Below are positions 21,546 to 33,428 of a stretch of 64,000 nucleotides of DNA, piece after piece. Origin of the DNA: Plectosphaerella cucumerina. Its lineage: Eukaryota > Ascomycota > Sordariomycetes > Glomerellales > Plectosphaerellaceae. A model generated the notes under the pieces. The model was not told where the DNA came from. It did not search any database and saw nothing but the letters and a program-made list of their open reading frames with translations. The position numbers and the translations under genes were made by a program. Positions within the stretch are counted from its first letter, which is position 1. The number at the start of each line of letters is the position of its first letter. The DNA lies in contig JAGPXD010000007.1 of assembly GCA_020746995.1 (NCBI GenBank), forward strand, positions 1,240,001-1,304,000. The letters run 5' to 3'.

Positions 21546-23002
21546 CGTGATGTTGTGGCTGTGGTGATGGTGGCGTTTCAGGGGTATCGAGGATGAAGTC
21601 GCCGTATCGAATCGCCTACGCCATTGTCGAGAAAATTCGCATATACTATTTTAAAAAGAAATACACGATGATATTTCTCCAGATCTGTTTTTTCTGGAAG
21701 TCCCAGGGTTCAAGTTGGGGTTCAACATGTCGTCGGTTGTTGACTTCTTGGCGAGTGGATGCTGTATTTTCGATTATTCAACAACCGAGGGGTCTGTCCC
21801 CGGCGCCCTTTGCACCCAGCACGCACTCGCACTCGCTTGCCTATCAATTCTAGCGCCCGATCTAATCCATTTCAGGTCTTCGTTCATGTCACTAAACTCG
21901 GCAACATAACGTTTGGCACCGATGATGACAAAACCCGCTTCGGCTTACGAGCCGAGGGAAGACTATCTGGGCGAACGGGATTGGAGTCGCCGACCTGAAG
22001 AAGCATGACTGTAATACAGACATACGGAAGTAAAAATCTGGTGGTAAGACGCAATACTAAGATACAAAGCGAGTGGTCGGGTCGGACTTTAGGGATGCCG
22101 TATGATGCTGTCTGGAGATCGTGTTCTTCAGCACTGTCAGATTCAACAGCATTGGCTTCTGCGAACTTGATGACTTCCTCCCAGGCCACTTGGAGACATA
22201 CATGTTGCCTAACCTACCTACAAAGAACCACCAAGACATGGTTTGATGTGAGCTTTGATGTCCTTTTCAGGCGCCAGGCCCCTTTCAATTACCTGGTGAC
22301 TTCGGTTTTAACAAGGCCTTGGCAAGATCCACTATTCTCGCGATAGCTTCACTTTTCAGTGCACCTACGAGCTCACACTTTGACTGCAGCGATCCATCAA
22401 GCCGAGCTACACCAAGTACATAGCCCGCATCAATTAGCATTACGAGAAGCAACTCGGAGGCTCGGCAAGCCAGGTTAAATGCGCTGATAGGCTTGACGGC
22501 AGTTCTTGCGGTGGAATTTAGGCTTGCGCTTGTCGCCCGCGTGTCGCGGGCGTCATCGAACTCGATCTCAATTATGCCCATTCGTCGACGATGGTGCAAT
22601 GGACCTTTGCTTTGAAATACACACCAGGTTGGCTCTGCCGAATGTCAATCGCGACCAACACCGAGGCTGATCACTAATCCCGAGCCAAAGGATCGCCCAA
22701 CCGAACGTGCGGCGCCGACGAGTCATTGCTCACCTCACCGTGAGAGCCGTCTCAAGACTGTTGAGCTCGACATCAAGCACCAACATCATGTTGAGAACGG
22801 CCCCCAAAGCTCGGTAATTAAGTACGTGGTCATTACGTCGTGTCATGAAAGTTGCCTAGGTACAAGGAGATCTATGTAGTAAAAAGTGGTATGTGTTGAT
22901 GAGGATTGTAGAAACAGGGGGTGCCCCAGGCGCACGGATGAATGAATGATAAGGTGTAAAAGTAATCCAGCTGGGGTATAAGTAACAGTCCACCTCCCAT
23001 CT
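21546..23002. other. Long intergenic stretch, no confident gene
   Basis: Contains the DHA1 transporter promoter and the 3' flank of the lectin gene. A minus-strand frame at 22285-22599 (about 104 codons) has mixed amino-acid composition and could be an unrecognised exon, but no start, splice partner or motif supports it. Confidence 0.45.
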
Positions 23003-24516
23003 CTAGCCCGCGATCTTGTTGACGTGGTACCACTTGAAGGGGTCCTTGGCCGCGTCGATGCGTAACTGGTGCACGGCGCCGTCGACGACGCCGAACATGA
23101 GCTGCGACTGCGTCGCCGCAATGGCGGTGAAGTTCCCTGTGTTGCCGACGATCTCCGGGGTGGAAGTGGTCCATGTTGTGCCGTTCCAGAGGGAGGAAAC
23201 AAGCGAGCCGGACGAGGTGAGGTAGGTAGCGAGGCTGTTGGTCCAGCCGTGGGTGCCGAAGCTGAAAGAGGCGATCTCAGGGGCGGGCTTTGTGGGGAGC
23301 TTGTTGGTGATTGCAACGCCTGTCGACTGGTCAGCGTCTTGCTCAGAACAAGTGTCTTGAGGATGTACTTACCAGAGTTGCCCGTCTCCCAGCGGTTGCC
23401 AGTAAGCGGTCCCGAGATGACTTCGGTCAGGTTGTTGGACTGGGCGTGGTAGATTCTGAGGGCGTTGGCATCAGTGCCCGTTGGCCCGGCGCCTTCAAAG
23501 TCGACAAACGGCGACATGGAGAGGCCGCTTCCCGTGGTGATCTTGTTGGAGATAGTCGGCATTGACTGCCACTGGTCGTTGGTGTGGTTGGCGAGCTGGA
23601 CGCCATCAGGCCCCTGGTACGCCACGAGAAGCGTGTTGCTGCAGCCAGGGCAAATCTGCCAGTATGCGGCGAGCGAAGAGCCGGCGCTGGCCTGGGGGTC
23701 GAGAACGGAGGACATGGCACCGGGGAACCACTCGCCCTTGACTGGATCCGGGGCGTAGATCTCTCCGATCTTGTTGTCGGACCGGAGGTAGTACAAGCTG
23801 ACCTGCCACCTGTTGGTGACGCAGGCCAGGGGCGTACCGGGCTGCACATCGAGGGAGGGAATAGAGGAGCTGTTCATGACGCTCGCAGTCACGTTGCGGT
23901 ACGTCCAACCACCACTGACAGCGTCGAACAGCATGACGGAGAGGGCGTTGGAAGAATCCTGATAGAAGACAGCAGCCCTGCCAATGTTTGCATTGTCGGT
24001 CCAGTTGACGGCAGCAATGTTTGATGTGCCGAGGACCCTGCCGGGGTCAGACGCGACCGTCGGCTCGGAGGTAGTAGGGTTGGTGACATTTGCGATGGTG
24101 TCCATCGATGCGGACTGCTTGGAGCCAAGACTGATGCCCAGAGCGACAGCCAGAGCCGTGATGATGGCCAGAGCACTTCCAACAGCCAGCAGGATGAAGA
24201 CCTTCTTCTTCATGCCCATGATCCTCTTGGGCTCCTTGGGCAGCGGCTTGGCGGTGTAAACGCTAGAGCCATCATCGGATACTTGTGTCGAGGCCCGTGT
24301 TGTCGAAGTCGTGGCGATTGCTGCGGCGGCGGCGGGAGCGGCGACATATGCCGGCGCCGGTGTGGCCGGGGTCGAGGAGGCGGCGGCGGCTTCTTCCCTC
24401 GAGATGGCCACCTTCTCGCTCGGGATCATCACCGAGAGGCGGTTCACCACCTCCAGGTCGCTGAAATGTTCCACCTCTATGCCCTCAGCGGCGGGCGGTA
24501 CTTTCATCGACGACAT
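23003..24516 (-). CDS. Membrane-anchored protein with a fucose-specific-lectin-like beta-propeller
   Basis: Two exons: 24516-23373 and 23319-23003, separated by a 53-nt intron, giving 486 aa. Residues 1-105 are a cytosolic tail rich in Ala, Pro, Ser and Thr; 106-130 (VFILLAVGSALAIITALAVALGISL) form one membrane helix preceded by KKK, so topology is type II with the C terminus outside. The rest consists of repeated blades such as RWQVSLYYLRSDNKIGEI, TDANALRIYHAQSNNLTEV and SQLMFGVVDGAVHQLRI, the pattern of the fungal fucose-specific lectin (AAL) fold. NxT/S sites are frequent in this part. It probably acts as a surface carbohydrate-binding protein. Sugar-binding residues were not verified, so binding of fucose is an inference from fold. 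Confidence 0.78.
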
Positions 24517-26433
24517 ATTCGGTGGTCGTCAAAAGGTCGTAGGCGGGATAAGGTGTATTGTCGAAAGGAGGGTCGGAGAAGATGATTAAGGGCTGCCAGT
24601 GCCACGGGCCAGCATGGCCTTGGAGAAGGGAATAATCGTGGGAGGAGGAAAGGAATGGATGCCCAGCAGCAGCGAGCTTGAAAAGTGGAGGGTTCAAGAA
24701 AGAGTAGTAGAAAGAGAGAAACGTGAGACGAAGGGAGGTCGAGTATGGAGTGCCGGCATATACATGTCCCAGAGGTGGCTCTGCCCCCAGTCTCGAAGTA
24801 TCACCGCCAGACGGCCCCTCCGCCAAGAGGGTCCGGGACAGCCGTCATCAAGGGGTCCTGGGCGCGGCCGGGTCCTTGCAGGGCGGAAGCTGCCAGATGA
24901 CCTAGCCGGCGCAGGGGGGCCAGCCCTGGAAGGTGTTGCTAAATGGGTTGACAAGCTCGAAGCATCGACCTGGGGGGATCTCGAGAGCTAGACCAGGTCG
25001 TGCTGGCGAGTGTTCCAATCCGTCCACCTGCTCTTCCCTTCCCCTGGGTCACTTCATTTATGCGAGCCGTCCGAGGTTTGCCTTGAGAAACAGCTGCGAT
25101 AGGGCCAGCGCGCACTGAGAGGGGGCAGCAGGCTGGTCGATGCGCGAGTCGTGAACTATGGAGGCCTGCCATCCCTTGTACTTCCGGGCACGGGCTGCCC
25201 GTCTTCACCACGGATGACTCGCGGTGCTCATCAAGATGAAGCTCGCGTATGCTGTCCGCCCAATTCTTAAGCCTCGGACGGTTTGAAGCTTTGGACCATG
25301 GTTTCTCTCGAAGCATGGCCAAACATCGCCTCCAACCATGCGGACAATCTCGTCGAACATCGACGATGCCTCGCCAGATGCCCCGTGTAGTTCAAGAAGA
25401 TGCTAAGCCCTATGAGACAAGCACAGTCAAGTCCAGACCACCAGCTCGCCGGGTGTCCACCGTCCGCAACGGGGACCCCGGCCGCCGCTGAGCCACCGCA
25501 CCCAGCGGCTCGAGCGCCGCCGCCCTGAACGACCAGGCCCATGACTCGCAGCGACAGCCAGGCGCCAAATCACAGCACCGGCAGCGGCCCTCCCGTGACT
25601 AAAAGCCGCAGAGCTTCGGCGACCGCGAGCGAGGCCCCTACCGCATTCGACCCTGCAACGCCGTTATTCCAGCCCGGATATGGCCTTGAGAGACAGGGGC
25701 GTGTCAGAGATTCCTGTGGGCAGTCGTTTCACCCCCGCTGCCAAGAACGGCGACGATGCCCTCACTTTCGTATTAGAGGCGCCTCTTTCTCAGGTTGACC
25801 CGGTCCTCATTTCACCAGAGGTCGAGCTCGGCGCTGACCGAGGACGGTCGAAGTCGAGGGGACTTTTGCAGACTCAACACCATTGGCTGAATTGCTATCA
25901 GATTTGCTCGAATAGGCCGATCAAGCGGGGAGCTGATTCCGAGGAAGCTTGTTCATCTTCCTGATCTGGTAGAAATCATGTTGCGGCGGAAGATCGAGTC
26001 TGGAGAACTGCCGTGGGCGACGGACAGTCAATCCAACACGCCACCACTGCAGGGCGACCACATGAGACTCGAGAAGCCACACCAGCGGTGTTTCCTATGA
26101 CCAGCTCGATGTTTCTTCCGCAGGTAGATTGCGGCCCGCCAAGGTCAAATCAAGGTAAGATCTCAGCGCGGGACGTTGCTTGTCGCCGACAACAGCACCT
26201 CGCACCGAGCCGACTTGGCCATCTGCTCGGTGAGGAGCTTGACGCTAAGTTGGCCGACCTTATCTTCTTATCCTTTCTTATTCCCGTTGAAGTCCGAATC
26301 AAGCCCCGATGATGTCCGAGACGGCACTAAACTGGTCTCCGCCTGTCCTCGGTCGGACGACATCGGCCTCGATCCTCCCCATATCATCATCGGCGGCCAC
26401 GTCCGACAGAGATCCTCGGTCGCTCATTTTCCC
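24517..26433. other. Long intergenic stretch, no gene recognised
   Basis: Divergent spacer between the lectin-like protein (minus) and the Zn2Cys6 regulator (plus). Several open frames of 60-145 codons exist, none with a motif. It holds both promoters. Confidence 0.45.
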
Positions 26434-28787
26434 ATGCCAAGAGTCCGAACGATGGAAGGGAGTGCCGAACCCTCTCCTCGGCCAGCGCAAAAGGCCCCGG
26501 GCCTGTCGCGACCGAGGAAGGCAAAGGCGTGTCAGCGGTGCAGGACAAGGAAGCAGAAATGCGAAGGTCCACCAAACTGCCGGAACTGTGCTTCGGCCAA
26601 CGAAGGTCAGTGACCCAGAACAGTCCATATTTATCCTCGAGCTCTTCCTTGGTGTCCCTTGAGTTGCTTCAAAGCAATGCGGCGAAGTTGCAGTCGGCCG
26701 ATCGATAGCTAAGATGTTGAAGCACATGATTGCAGCCGCTGACATGATGCATTGGAGTTGTGTCTGGATGATTCGTTTTGTTGGGGGAGATGGAGCGTTT
26801 CTATGAAATGGCCTCGACTGACTCTCTGCAGAATGTATCCCAGCTGATCGCGAGCGCATGGCCTTGTACTCAGTCCACTACATCGAATCACTCGAAGCAC
26901 GGGTATCAGATCTTCAGAATGGTGCAACACTTGCAACCCCCGGGGTGTCACTTGACCAACCTACGGATGGCCCCTCTCGACACATCGACAACGGGCTTCC
27001 AAACCCCCAGAGCGGTTTTGATCAGCTGGACATGTCATTCATGACCCCTCTAGACAACCCCAACCACATCATCTATGGCTTAGACATGCTGCATTCAGAC
27101 GACAATCTCTTCTCCATCAGCGACGTGGCGAATCACGACACGAGTGTGAACTCCGTCGCCCACAGCGATCCAGCCATGCCATTACATGTCCCGGGCGATG
27201 GGCCTGCTCCATCATTGGCAGAGGTCTCCGTTCATGAGGGCGCCGTCTTTTTCCAGGTCTACTTCGAAACCATTCACCCACGCTATCCATTCCTGGACGT
27301 TGAAGAATGCAGTCGAGGGTATCAAGACTGGAGGTTGGGCGCGATCTTCCTGTCAGGCACCGATGCCTGGAGATCGTACCTCGTCAAGATGGTAAGTCGA
27401 CCAGGTTTTTCTCTACAACTCATTCTAACAACAAATACCTAGATCTTCGCCGTCGGATCCCTTCTACGGCAGGCAAAGCTCGATGGCTCTACGCGACAAC
27501 AACACCATAACCTTATGCTCCAGGCGCAGGCCGACCAGACTATCTTGACAGATCAGTCGTACAAGCCTCTGATTCGACTCCAGGCAATGCTTCTGTACGC
27601 CATTCACGCATTGCACGGCGAAAGTACCCCCCGGTTGGGACACATCGTTAGCGTGGCCATGCGCTTTGCAGTCATGAAAGGATTTCACCGGCTAGTCCAT
27701 GACGGATCCTCCGAGTCGGCAATGGCCATCAAGGCTTGGTGGTGTATCTACATGTAAGCTTTCAAGATTCAGAACGGCCTGTTCATCCATCATTTTCCTG
27801 CTCTATTTCTGACAATGTACAAGGATAGACAAAGTGGCCGCTATCACTCTCGGTATTCCGCCCTACCCTCCCGAAGAATGGATCACGACGCCCGCGTATG
27901 TCATCGGACTTGAGCCTCGATACATCATGCCTTGGTCGTCAGACGTGCCCGGAGCAACCACAGGCTCAACCTACAACTTCAACCTTGGATATTTCGCTCA
28001 TATGTGCCGTATACGTCAAATTCACTCGAAGATTCTATCTGCCACACATGGTGTAGAGCCAGAAGCTCGCGCAGAATTTACCGAAAGAACTCGAGCTGCA
28101 ATCGATCAATGGTCACAGGATGATCAGGTTTACGGATATGGGTAAGTCAGAGCCATGCCCTCTGTCAGGAGCGAGTGGTGCGAGCTGACTCTTTCTCCAG
28201 TCGTGTCAACACTGAAGGATACGCAAGCTCTCTGGGGTTGACCCATGTTGCGGCTATCACACGGGTGATCCTTTACAGACTAGACCCTGCCGATATGGAC
28301 TCGCCATATGTCGATGAGAAACTCCAGGCATGCTGTGACTTTGCCGGGATATTTCGAGCGCTGCAGAAGAAGCGGCAAATCCCGAAGCACTGGGGCGATG
28401 TACGTGAAGCTTCGAGCCACTTGTACAGGTTGAGTCCAGTCATGACTGATGCCGTGCTAGATGCTGTTCACTTTCCAAGTCGGCGTGACATTGGTATACA
28501 TTGTCTACCGTCGGGCCGTTCCGATACCGAAGAACGCCGACCGTGCCATTCGCGAAATCGCCTCGAGTCTTGCGATATTCGCCGATCGTTCGGAAAAGGC
28601 AGATGTCTACCGCGACTGCTTAGACGTACTGGCCAGTGGCATCTGGGGATCTGCCACACCTGGCACGATCGACGAGGAGTCTCTAAGGGAAATCACTGGC
28701 ATGGTTCAGCAGATCATCGAGAGCGGCACCACGCCTGAGGTTGCTGCGATGTTGTCAGAGATGAGCCAGATCCCCGGTGATAGCTGA
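26434..28787 (+). CDS. Zn2Cys6 transcription factor with fungal-specific regulatory domain
   Basis: Six exons: 26434-26605, 26832-27391, 27443-27753, 27824-28141, 28201-28399 and 28461-28787, giving 628 aa. The binuclear zinc cluster spans the first intron: CQRCRTRKQKCEGPPNCRNC, then the last cysteine in EECIPADRER, with spacing C-x2-C-x6-C-x5-C-x2-C-x6-C. A short coiled coil (YSVHYIESLEARVSDLQ) follows, as in dimeric family members. The middle domain has the usual pattern: VYFETIHPRYPFLD, WRSYLVKMIFAVGSL, YAIHALHGESTPRLGHIVSVAMRFAV and AWWCIYMIDKVAAITLGIP. It would act in the nucleus on a CGG-containing site. The first intron is 226 nt, longer than the others (51-70 nt). Start 26434 is preferred; 26452 is an alternative. 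No target is implied by the neighbours. Confidence 0.9.
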
Positions 28788-29543
28788 GGGTTGAAGTGGG
28801 AGGCATTCGTCGCCACGAGAAACACAAAGCGCAATGGCAAGAATCGACATAGGGGGCCTGGTGATCTTGTAACGGGAGATTTGGAATCTCCATGTGCCCG
28901 TGCAGGAAAGTGACATTTGCTCCGGGCTTTCTCCAAGTTCTTCCCCCTTACCTACAAATCCGGACAGGGACGTCCTGTCTTGTGATCTCTTGCAACGGTG
29001 GCAATCGCTCGACGACGCGAACATGAGACGATGAATCAGAGTCAAATCTGCGTCTCTATCGCTGAACAGACGTGCAACCTCCGGCCCCGGATCAAGATTC
29101 TCCACCATCGAGGCATCCAGACATGGACCAACTCAACCCGGGCTTGTCCGGCCACGGGAATGACACATTAGGCACGCGGGAAAGATGACCTACATCTCTC
29201 TTCGTAGTGGCTGGCCCTATGACACGCCCCACGCCGTCAGTCGGCGAGGGATCACTTCCCGTTGATCGTCCGACCAAGGCCGATGTCCTCAAAACCATCG
29301 GACATGATCGGCCCAGACCGCAGAATCGGCTCTTGCAGCAATTTTCGGTGGCAGATATAATGGAAGCCTTAACATAATCTCTTGTCACTCCCAAGCTTTT
29401 GGACCATTCGTCCAGTCACTGCCTCTGGTTCGAACAAAATCGCCAGCGATCGAGCTCCCAGCACTCCAAGCATCCTGCCTCTCCGCCCATTTCAACTCCG
29501 TCTCCTAGAAGCAAGGCTCCAAGGCCTCGCTCGGCCAGAAACA
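28788..29543. other. Intergenic, no gene recognised
   Basis: Between the regulator's stop and the flavin-binding protein's start, both on the plus strand. Nothing recognisable on either strand. Confidence 0.5.
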
Positions 29544-30350
29544 ATGCAGTATCCCAAAACCACTGCCAACAAGGTCCACCGCCTGGCGGACAAACGAGCA
29601 GACTACGACCTCAAAACCGTACACGGCATCATCAACCAATGCATGTCCCTAAACGTCACATTCATGCCGGGCGACACGGAGTTTCCGACCTGCATCCCAA
29701 TGATTGGTGCCATGGGTAGTTTCGAACGACCCAGCGCCGACATTGACGAGCCCCTCGACTGCTACGTCCACGGCTACATCTCAGCTCGCATGGCCAATCT
29801 TGCCAGACAAAAGATCGCCGAGGGTCTGCCTGGTCTGCCCGTCTGCGTGTCGGCCACCAAAGTGGACGGCATCGTCCTCGCTTTGAGTTCTTTTGCCCAC
29901 TCATGCAACTACCGGTCGGCATCCATCTTCGGCCATGTCAGTCTCGTCACCGACAGCGAGGAGAAGCTATGGGCGCTAAAGCTCATCACCGACGGGCTCG
30001 TCGCGGGCCGATGGGAACAAGTGCGCCAGCCTCCATCCGCCAATGAGCTGCTACAGACGCAGGTCCTGCGCGTCCGCGTCAAGAGCGGCAGCGCAAAGGT
30101 CCGCGCGGGACCAGTCGCCGAAGTCAAGGAAGACTTGGAAGACGCTGAGATGAGGAAGTCTGTTTGGTCTGGGTACATCCCGTTGGTCGAGCACCTCCAG
30201 GAGCCTGTTCCATCAAGGCACAACCTCGTGGAGAAGCTTCCTGAACATGTCTCGGAGTACCTGAAAGTATTTAACGGGGACGCGGATGAGTACAGTCAAG
30301 AGATTGTGAAGCGGGTACTGGAGGATCCTGCGGCATTTCAGAACGTGTAG
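29544..30350 (+). CDS. FMN-binding split-barrel protein (pyridoxamine 5'-phosphate oxidase-like)
   Basis: Single exon, 268 aa. The open frame extends upstream, but the first ATG that fits the family is at 29544 (MQYPKTTANKVHRLADKRADYDLKTVHGIIN). The sequence matches the flavin-nucleotide-binding group: KTVHGIINQCMSLNVTF, then DCYVHGYISARMANLA, VCVSATKVDGIVLALS, and the NYRSASIFGHVSLVTDSEEKLWALKLITDGL block, which lies at the FMN site of the split barrel. Members are usually small cytosolic flavoproteins with unknown substrates. The C-terminal third contains the GYIPLVEHLQEPVPS segment seen in fungal members. Confidence 0.85.
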   Translation: MQYPKTTANKVHRLADKRADYDLKTVHGIINQCMSLNVTFMPGDTEFPTCIPMIGAMGSFERPSADIDEPLDCYVHGYISARMANLARQKIAEGLPGLPVCVSATKVDGIVLALSSFAHSCNYRSASIFGHVSLVTDSEEKLWALKLITDGLVAGRWEQVRQPPSANELLQTQVLRVRVKSGSAKVRAGPVAEVKEDLEDAEMRKSVWSGYIPLVEHLQEPVPSRHNLVEKLPEHVSEYLKVFNGDADEYSQEIVKRVLEDPAAFQNV

Positions 30351-30755
30351 TCCTCCATCTGATCTGATGATAGAATAGATACTAAGCAGCTCAAACTTAT
30401 TCTGCCAATCAATCACTTCACTTGTTCACTCAAATCAATTTCATCAGTCCAGTCTGTATCATCAACCATGCTCTGCCTTGTAGATTTAAAGAAAATAGTC
30501 ACGCCTCCAAATCTCACCAGGTGCAAAATTGTCCACCTCGCTGACTCGTCTGCCCCTGAGGTCTTATGAAGTGCACAGTACGCCCTGTATGTTATGACGA
30601 GCTGCTATTGTGCCAGTCACAAGCAACGTCTGCCATCAGTATTGTGTTACGGAATGAAGTCAATGTCGTTTATCTAGATCAAAAAGTTGGCAGCGATGCC
30701 CTCCGCCCCTTGATTTCACGAAGCGCTGGACTCGGATGGTGTACCTCCTTAAGCC
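30351..30755. other. Intergenic (convergent 3' flanks), no gene recognised
   Basis: Between the stops of the flavin-binding protein and amidase 2. Somewhat AT-richer than the coding sequence around it. Nothing recognisable. Confidence 0.5.
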
Positions 30756-32644
30756 TTACTCTCTGCCCATTACTTTCTCAACAGCCTCCAAAATTGCCAG
30801 GCACTTTTCATCCTCAAACTTCCGAGTGATGATCTGAAGACCGATTGGTGCGTCCACGTAGGTCTTCGGGTCGTATTGATCGTGAAGGAACTTGTCGCGA
30901 GGGTTTCTCGCCACGTACCCACAGTCCTTGATATCCTTCTCAGGATGAACGGTGGTGACGGGGAAGCAGACTGCAGGGTACTCCAGCAGATTCCACTGGC
31001 TTGTGTACAACCAGTATGTGCCGGTGCCGTGAGGTGGTGCAGCACTCGCGCTCACGGGACTGAGGATGGCGTCGACGGCATGACCATCAGGGGCAGCAGT
31101 TGCCAGCCAGTGATCGTTGTACTGTTGACGGTATTCGTTTCTCTCGGCCTTCAACTGTAACGGGAACTGTCAGTACGGGGATCTCTCAGAGGATAATTTC
31201 CCGGGGTAAACCTACTGCCCACACCTCTTCCTTCGTCCTGTCTTTGACAAGGTCGTTGTCGAAGATCCACTGCGTCAAAGGACGAGGCTCTTCGCCACCA
31301 TCCTCGAGGACCTTCTTGATTGCCTTTCCTCCATCCTCAAAGTACAGGCCCATGGTAATTTCGTACGCCCTTGCGTGGTTAAGGGGGATCCATTGGACCA
31401 CTTCGAACTGGTCTCCATGCGCACGAAGGGCGTTTGTTACCTCTTCGAGAGCTCGACGAACAGGAGGATGAGGCATGACGACTCCATCATTCCACATGAC
31501 TCCGATCTTAAGTTTTCTGGGGAGCTTGACTTCCCTCCAGGGAAGCGGAACGAGTGAGGTATCACGCTGCCACGGCTCGGCATTGCAGTAAGTGCTCATG
31601 AACAGGGACAGCGCAGACCGAGATGTACACATGGGTCCATGAGCTCCAATAATTCTGTGTAGATGTTAGCCGGCTGGTGAATCACGACGAAACCTCGAAC
31701 GAAGAGCTGCTCACCCGTCGCCGCCAGGAATAGCTCGTGCACCGCCGCGACTTAGCCGACCCGTGGTAGGCTTGAACCCATAGATGCCAGTGCATCCAGC
31801 TGGAGCTCGAATCGATCCGCCACTATCACCTCCAACGCCCTGACGGGTACATCAGAACAAATTGCAGCATGAGGTATGGAACGGAGCGCTTACCAAGACG
31901 CTTCCTCGAAGCGCTACAAGAGCGGCTTCACCACCCGAGCTCCCGCCTGGAGTCAAAGACAGGTTACGAGGATTGAGAGTCGTTCCATAGATATTGGAGG
32001 ATGTCTCCATGTGCATGCCGGTCTGCGGCATCGTGGTTCGTGCGTAGAACACGGCTCCAGCGGCCCAAAGGACATCATTGACCCCGCTTACTCCCGACTT
32101 GACAGTTGTCAGCTCGCAGTTGCAATTGGATTGGGGCACGCTCGGAAACTTGCAGTCTCGGCATCGATGTAGGCGACCATTCCACATGTCTTCATTCGCC
32201 CAAACATGCCATGGTGCTCTTTGACAGAGATGGGCAAGCCATGAAGCGGACCGAGTGGCTCTGGCAGAGCATCAAGGAGCGCCGCTCGCTCCATAGCCAT
32301 CTCAGGAAGCAGCTCGGTGATGCAATTCGTCTATATTGATTAAAATGCTTCCAGGCAAGGATGCGTAGGTTTCTTACCAGGACTTGCGCCAGTGCCGCGG
32401 CACGGAGGAATGCTTTGGTGACGGTGACACATGTGTACTTCTTGGACCTGATGGCCGCCAAAATCTCCACCGCGTCAAGAGATGTAATCTCAATCTCTTC
32501 GGGCTCAAGAACAAGCCGCCGGATCTCGCAGACGTTCGATGGAAGGGGATCTGGAAGACTTTCAAGATTCAATGGTGGTGAGATCTTTGCAAGCGAGTCA
32601 TCACGCATGGCGAGCGCTCTGGCAATTCGGGAATCGAGAAGCAT
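30756..32644 (-). CDS. Amidase of the amidase-signature family, copy 2
   Basis: Six exons: 32644-32378, 32330-32150, 32090-31894, 31839-31715, 31654-31216 and 31154-30756; introns are 47-61 nt. The product is 535 aa. The triad is Lys126 (LPISVKEHHG), cis-Ser200 (GGSSGGE) and Ser224 (GGDSGGSIR), spaced as in other family members. It is a clear paralogue of the amidase at 5-6.8 kb: introns 1, 3 and the last fall at the same places, while this copy has additional ones. The gene faces a Dal5-like permease across about 780 nt, and two AGATAG elements lie just before its ATG, so it probably hydrolyses an imported amide under nitrogen control. The exon 2/3 junction (GCA-A joined to TA-AGC) was chosen because it is the only one that restores the VNDVLWAAGAVF frame; it is the least certain junction. 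Confidence 0.9.
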
Positions 32645-32694
32645 GCTGAATGATGTGTGCTTAGTTGACTTGTAGCTCAACTAAAAGAAGTGAA

Positions 32695-32703
32695 GATAGA
32701 TAG
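32695..32703 (+). promoter_or_regulatory. Two overlapping GATA elements before amidase 2
   Basis: GATAGATAG preceded by A gives two AGATAG words, both matching the HGATAR consensus for AreA/NIT2-type GATA factors, about 50-60 nt upstream of the amidase 2 ATG. The consensus is short, so function is inferred from position and from the gene's role. Confidence 0.4.
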
Positions 32704-33287
32704 CTTTGAGATCCCTCAACCGCGAATGACACACCGACATCAGGGTCCAGGCATGCTTTATCTCTCTTGGACCCAAATGCCGTCACTTCACTGGCAAGTC
32801 GGCTATACTCTTCAGTATCGGCATCTGTCGGGGTTGGAGGCATGGACCGGACGCGATGTCCGACGAACGCCGTGTACCCCGATCTCTTCGCGCTGTGCCG
32901 GATCTTGTCGGCCTCAAAGTCTATCACTTGACCCGATACGATGGGCTCTCAGACGCCGGCCGAGCCCCTCCACCCGAGGGCGGACTTCATCGGGCCACCA
33001 GGTCCGACACCGCAATCGACACCCAGCTATCAAACCGCGCAGTCTAATGGGACCAAGTATCTAGCGCCAGATAGGTCAATGTAACCGGCTCGTCATCGTG
33101 AGGCTTCGTCTAAGAAACTTGACACCTTTCCTGATAGATGCAGCCCACCAGCTCCACGAGCTGGTTTTCAGCTTCCACTCCTCCGGGCCCGACCAACCCC
33201 TATCAGGCAATGTGGATTTCTGGGGAATAGGCGCTGTGATAGCGAGGTTTCTTCCCCCGCATGCTCCTGACTCGTCTGTCTACCGAT

Positions 33288-33321
33288 GATAAGGCGCCAA
33301 GTGCCAGACATTATATCTATC
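33288..33321 (+). promoter_or_regulatory. GATA cores upstream of the permease
   Basis: TGATAAG at 33287-33293 matches HGATAR. Two further GATA cores on the minus strand (33314-33317 and 33318-33321) do not match the full consensus. They lie 108-141 nt before the permease ATG. Confidence 0.35.
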
Positions 33322-33428
33322 CTCGATGCTTCCGGTTCTGGCACGATGATTTGGCTCAGACCAGACAATTTTGTCCTCCTCAGTAAACATCTCTCTCTCT
33401 CTCTCTTTCTCTCTCAAGATCAACCATC

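Larger units (their letters stand above)
32645..33428. other. Shared divergent promoter of amidase 2 and Dal5-like permease
   Basis: No gene inside. Contains the GATA elements listed separately and, at about 33390-33417, a CT-rich run next to the permease ATG that probably marks its leader. Confidence 0.55.

Noticed and set aside
22285..22599. 104-codon minus-strand frame with protein-like composition
   Set aside because: No ATG-based start, splice partner or recognisable family; could be an exon of an unknown gene, but not supportable.
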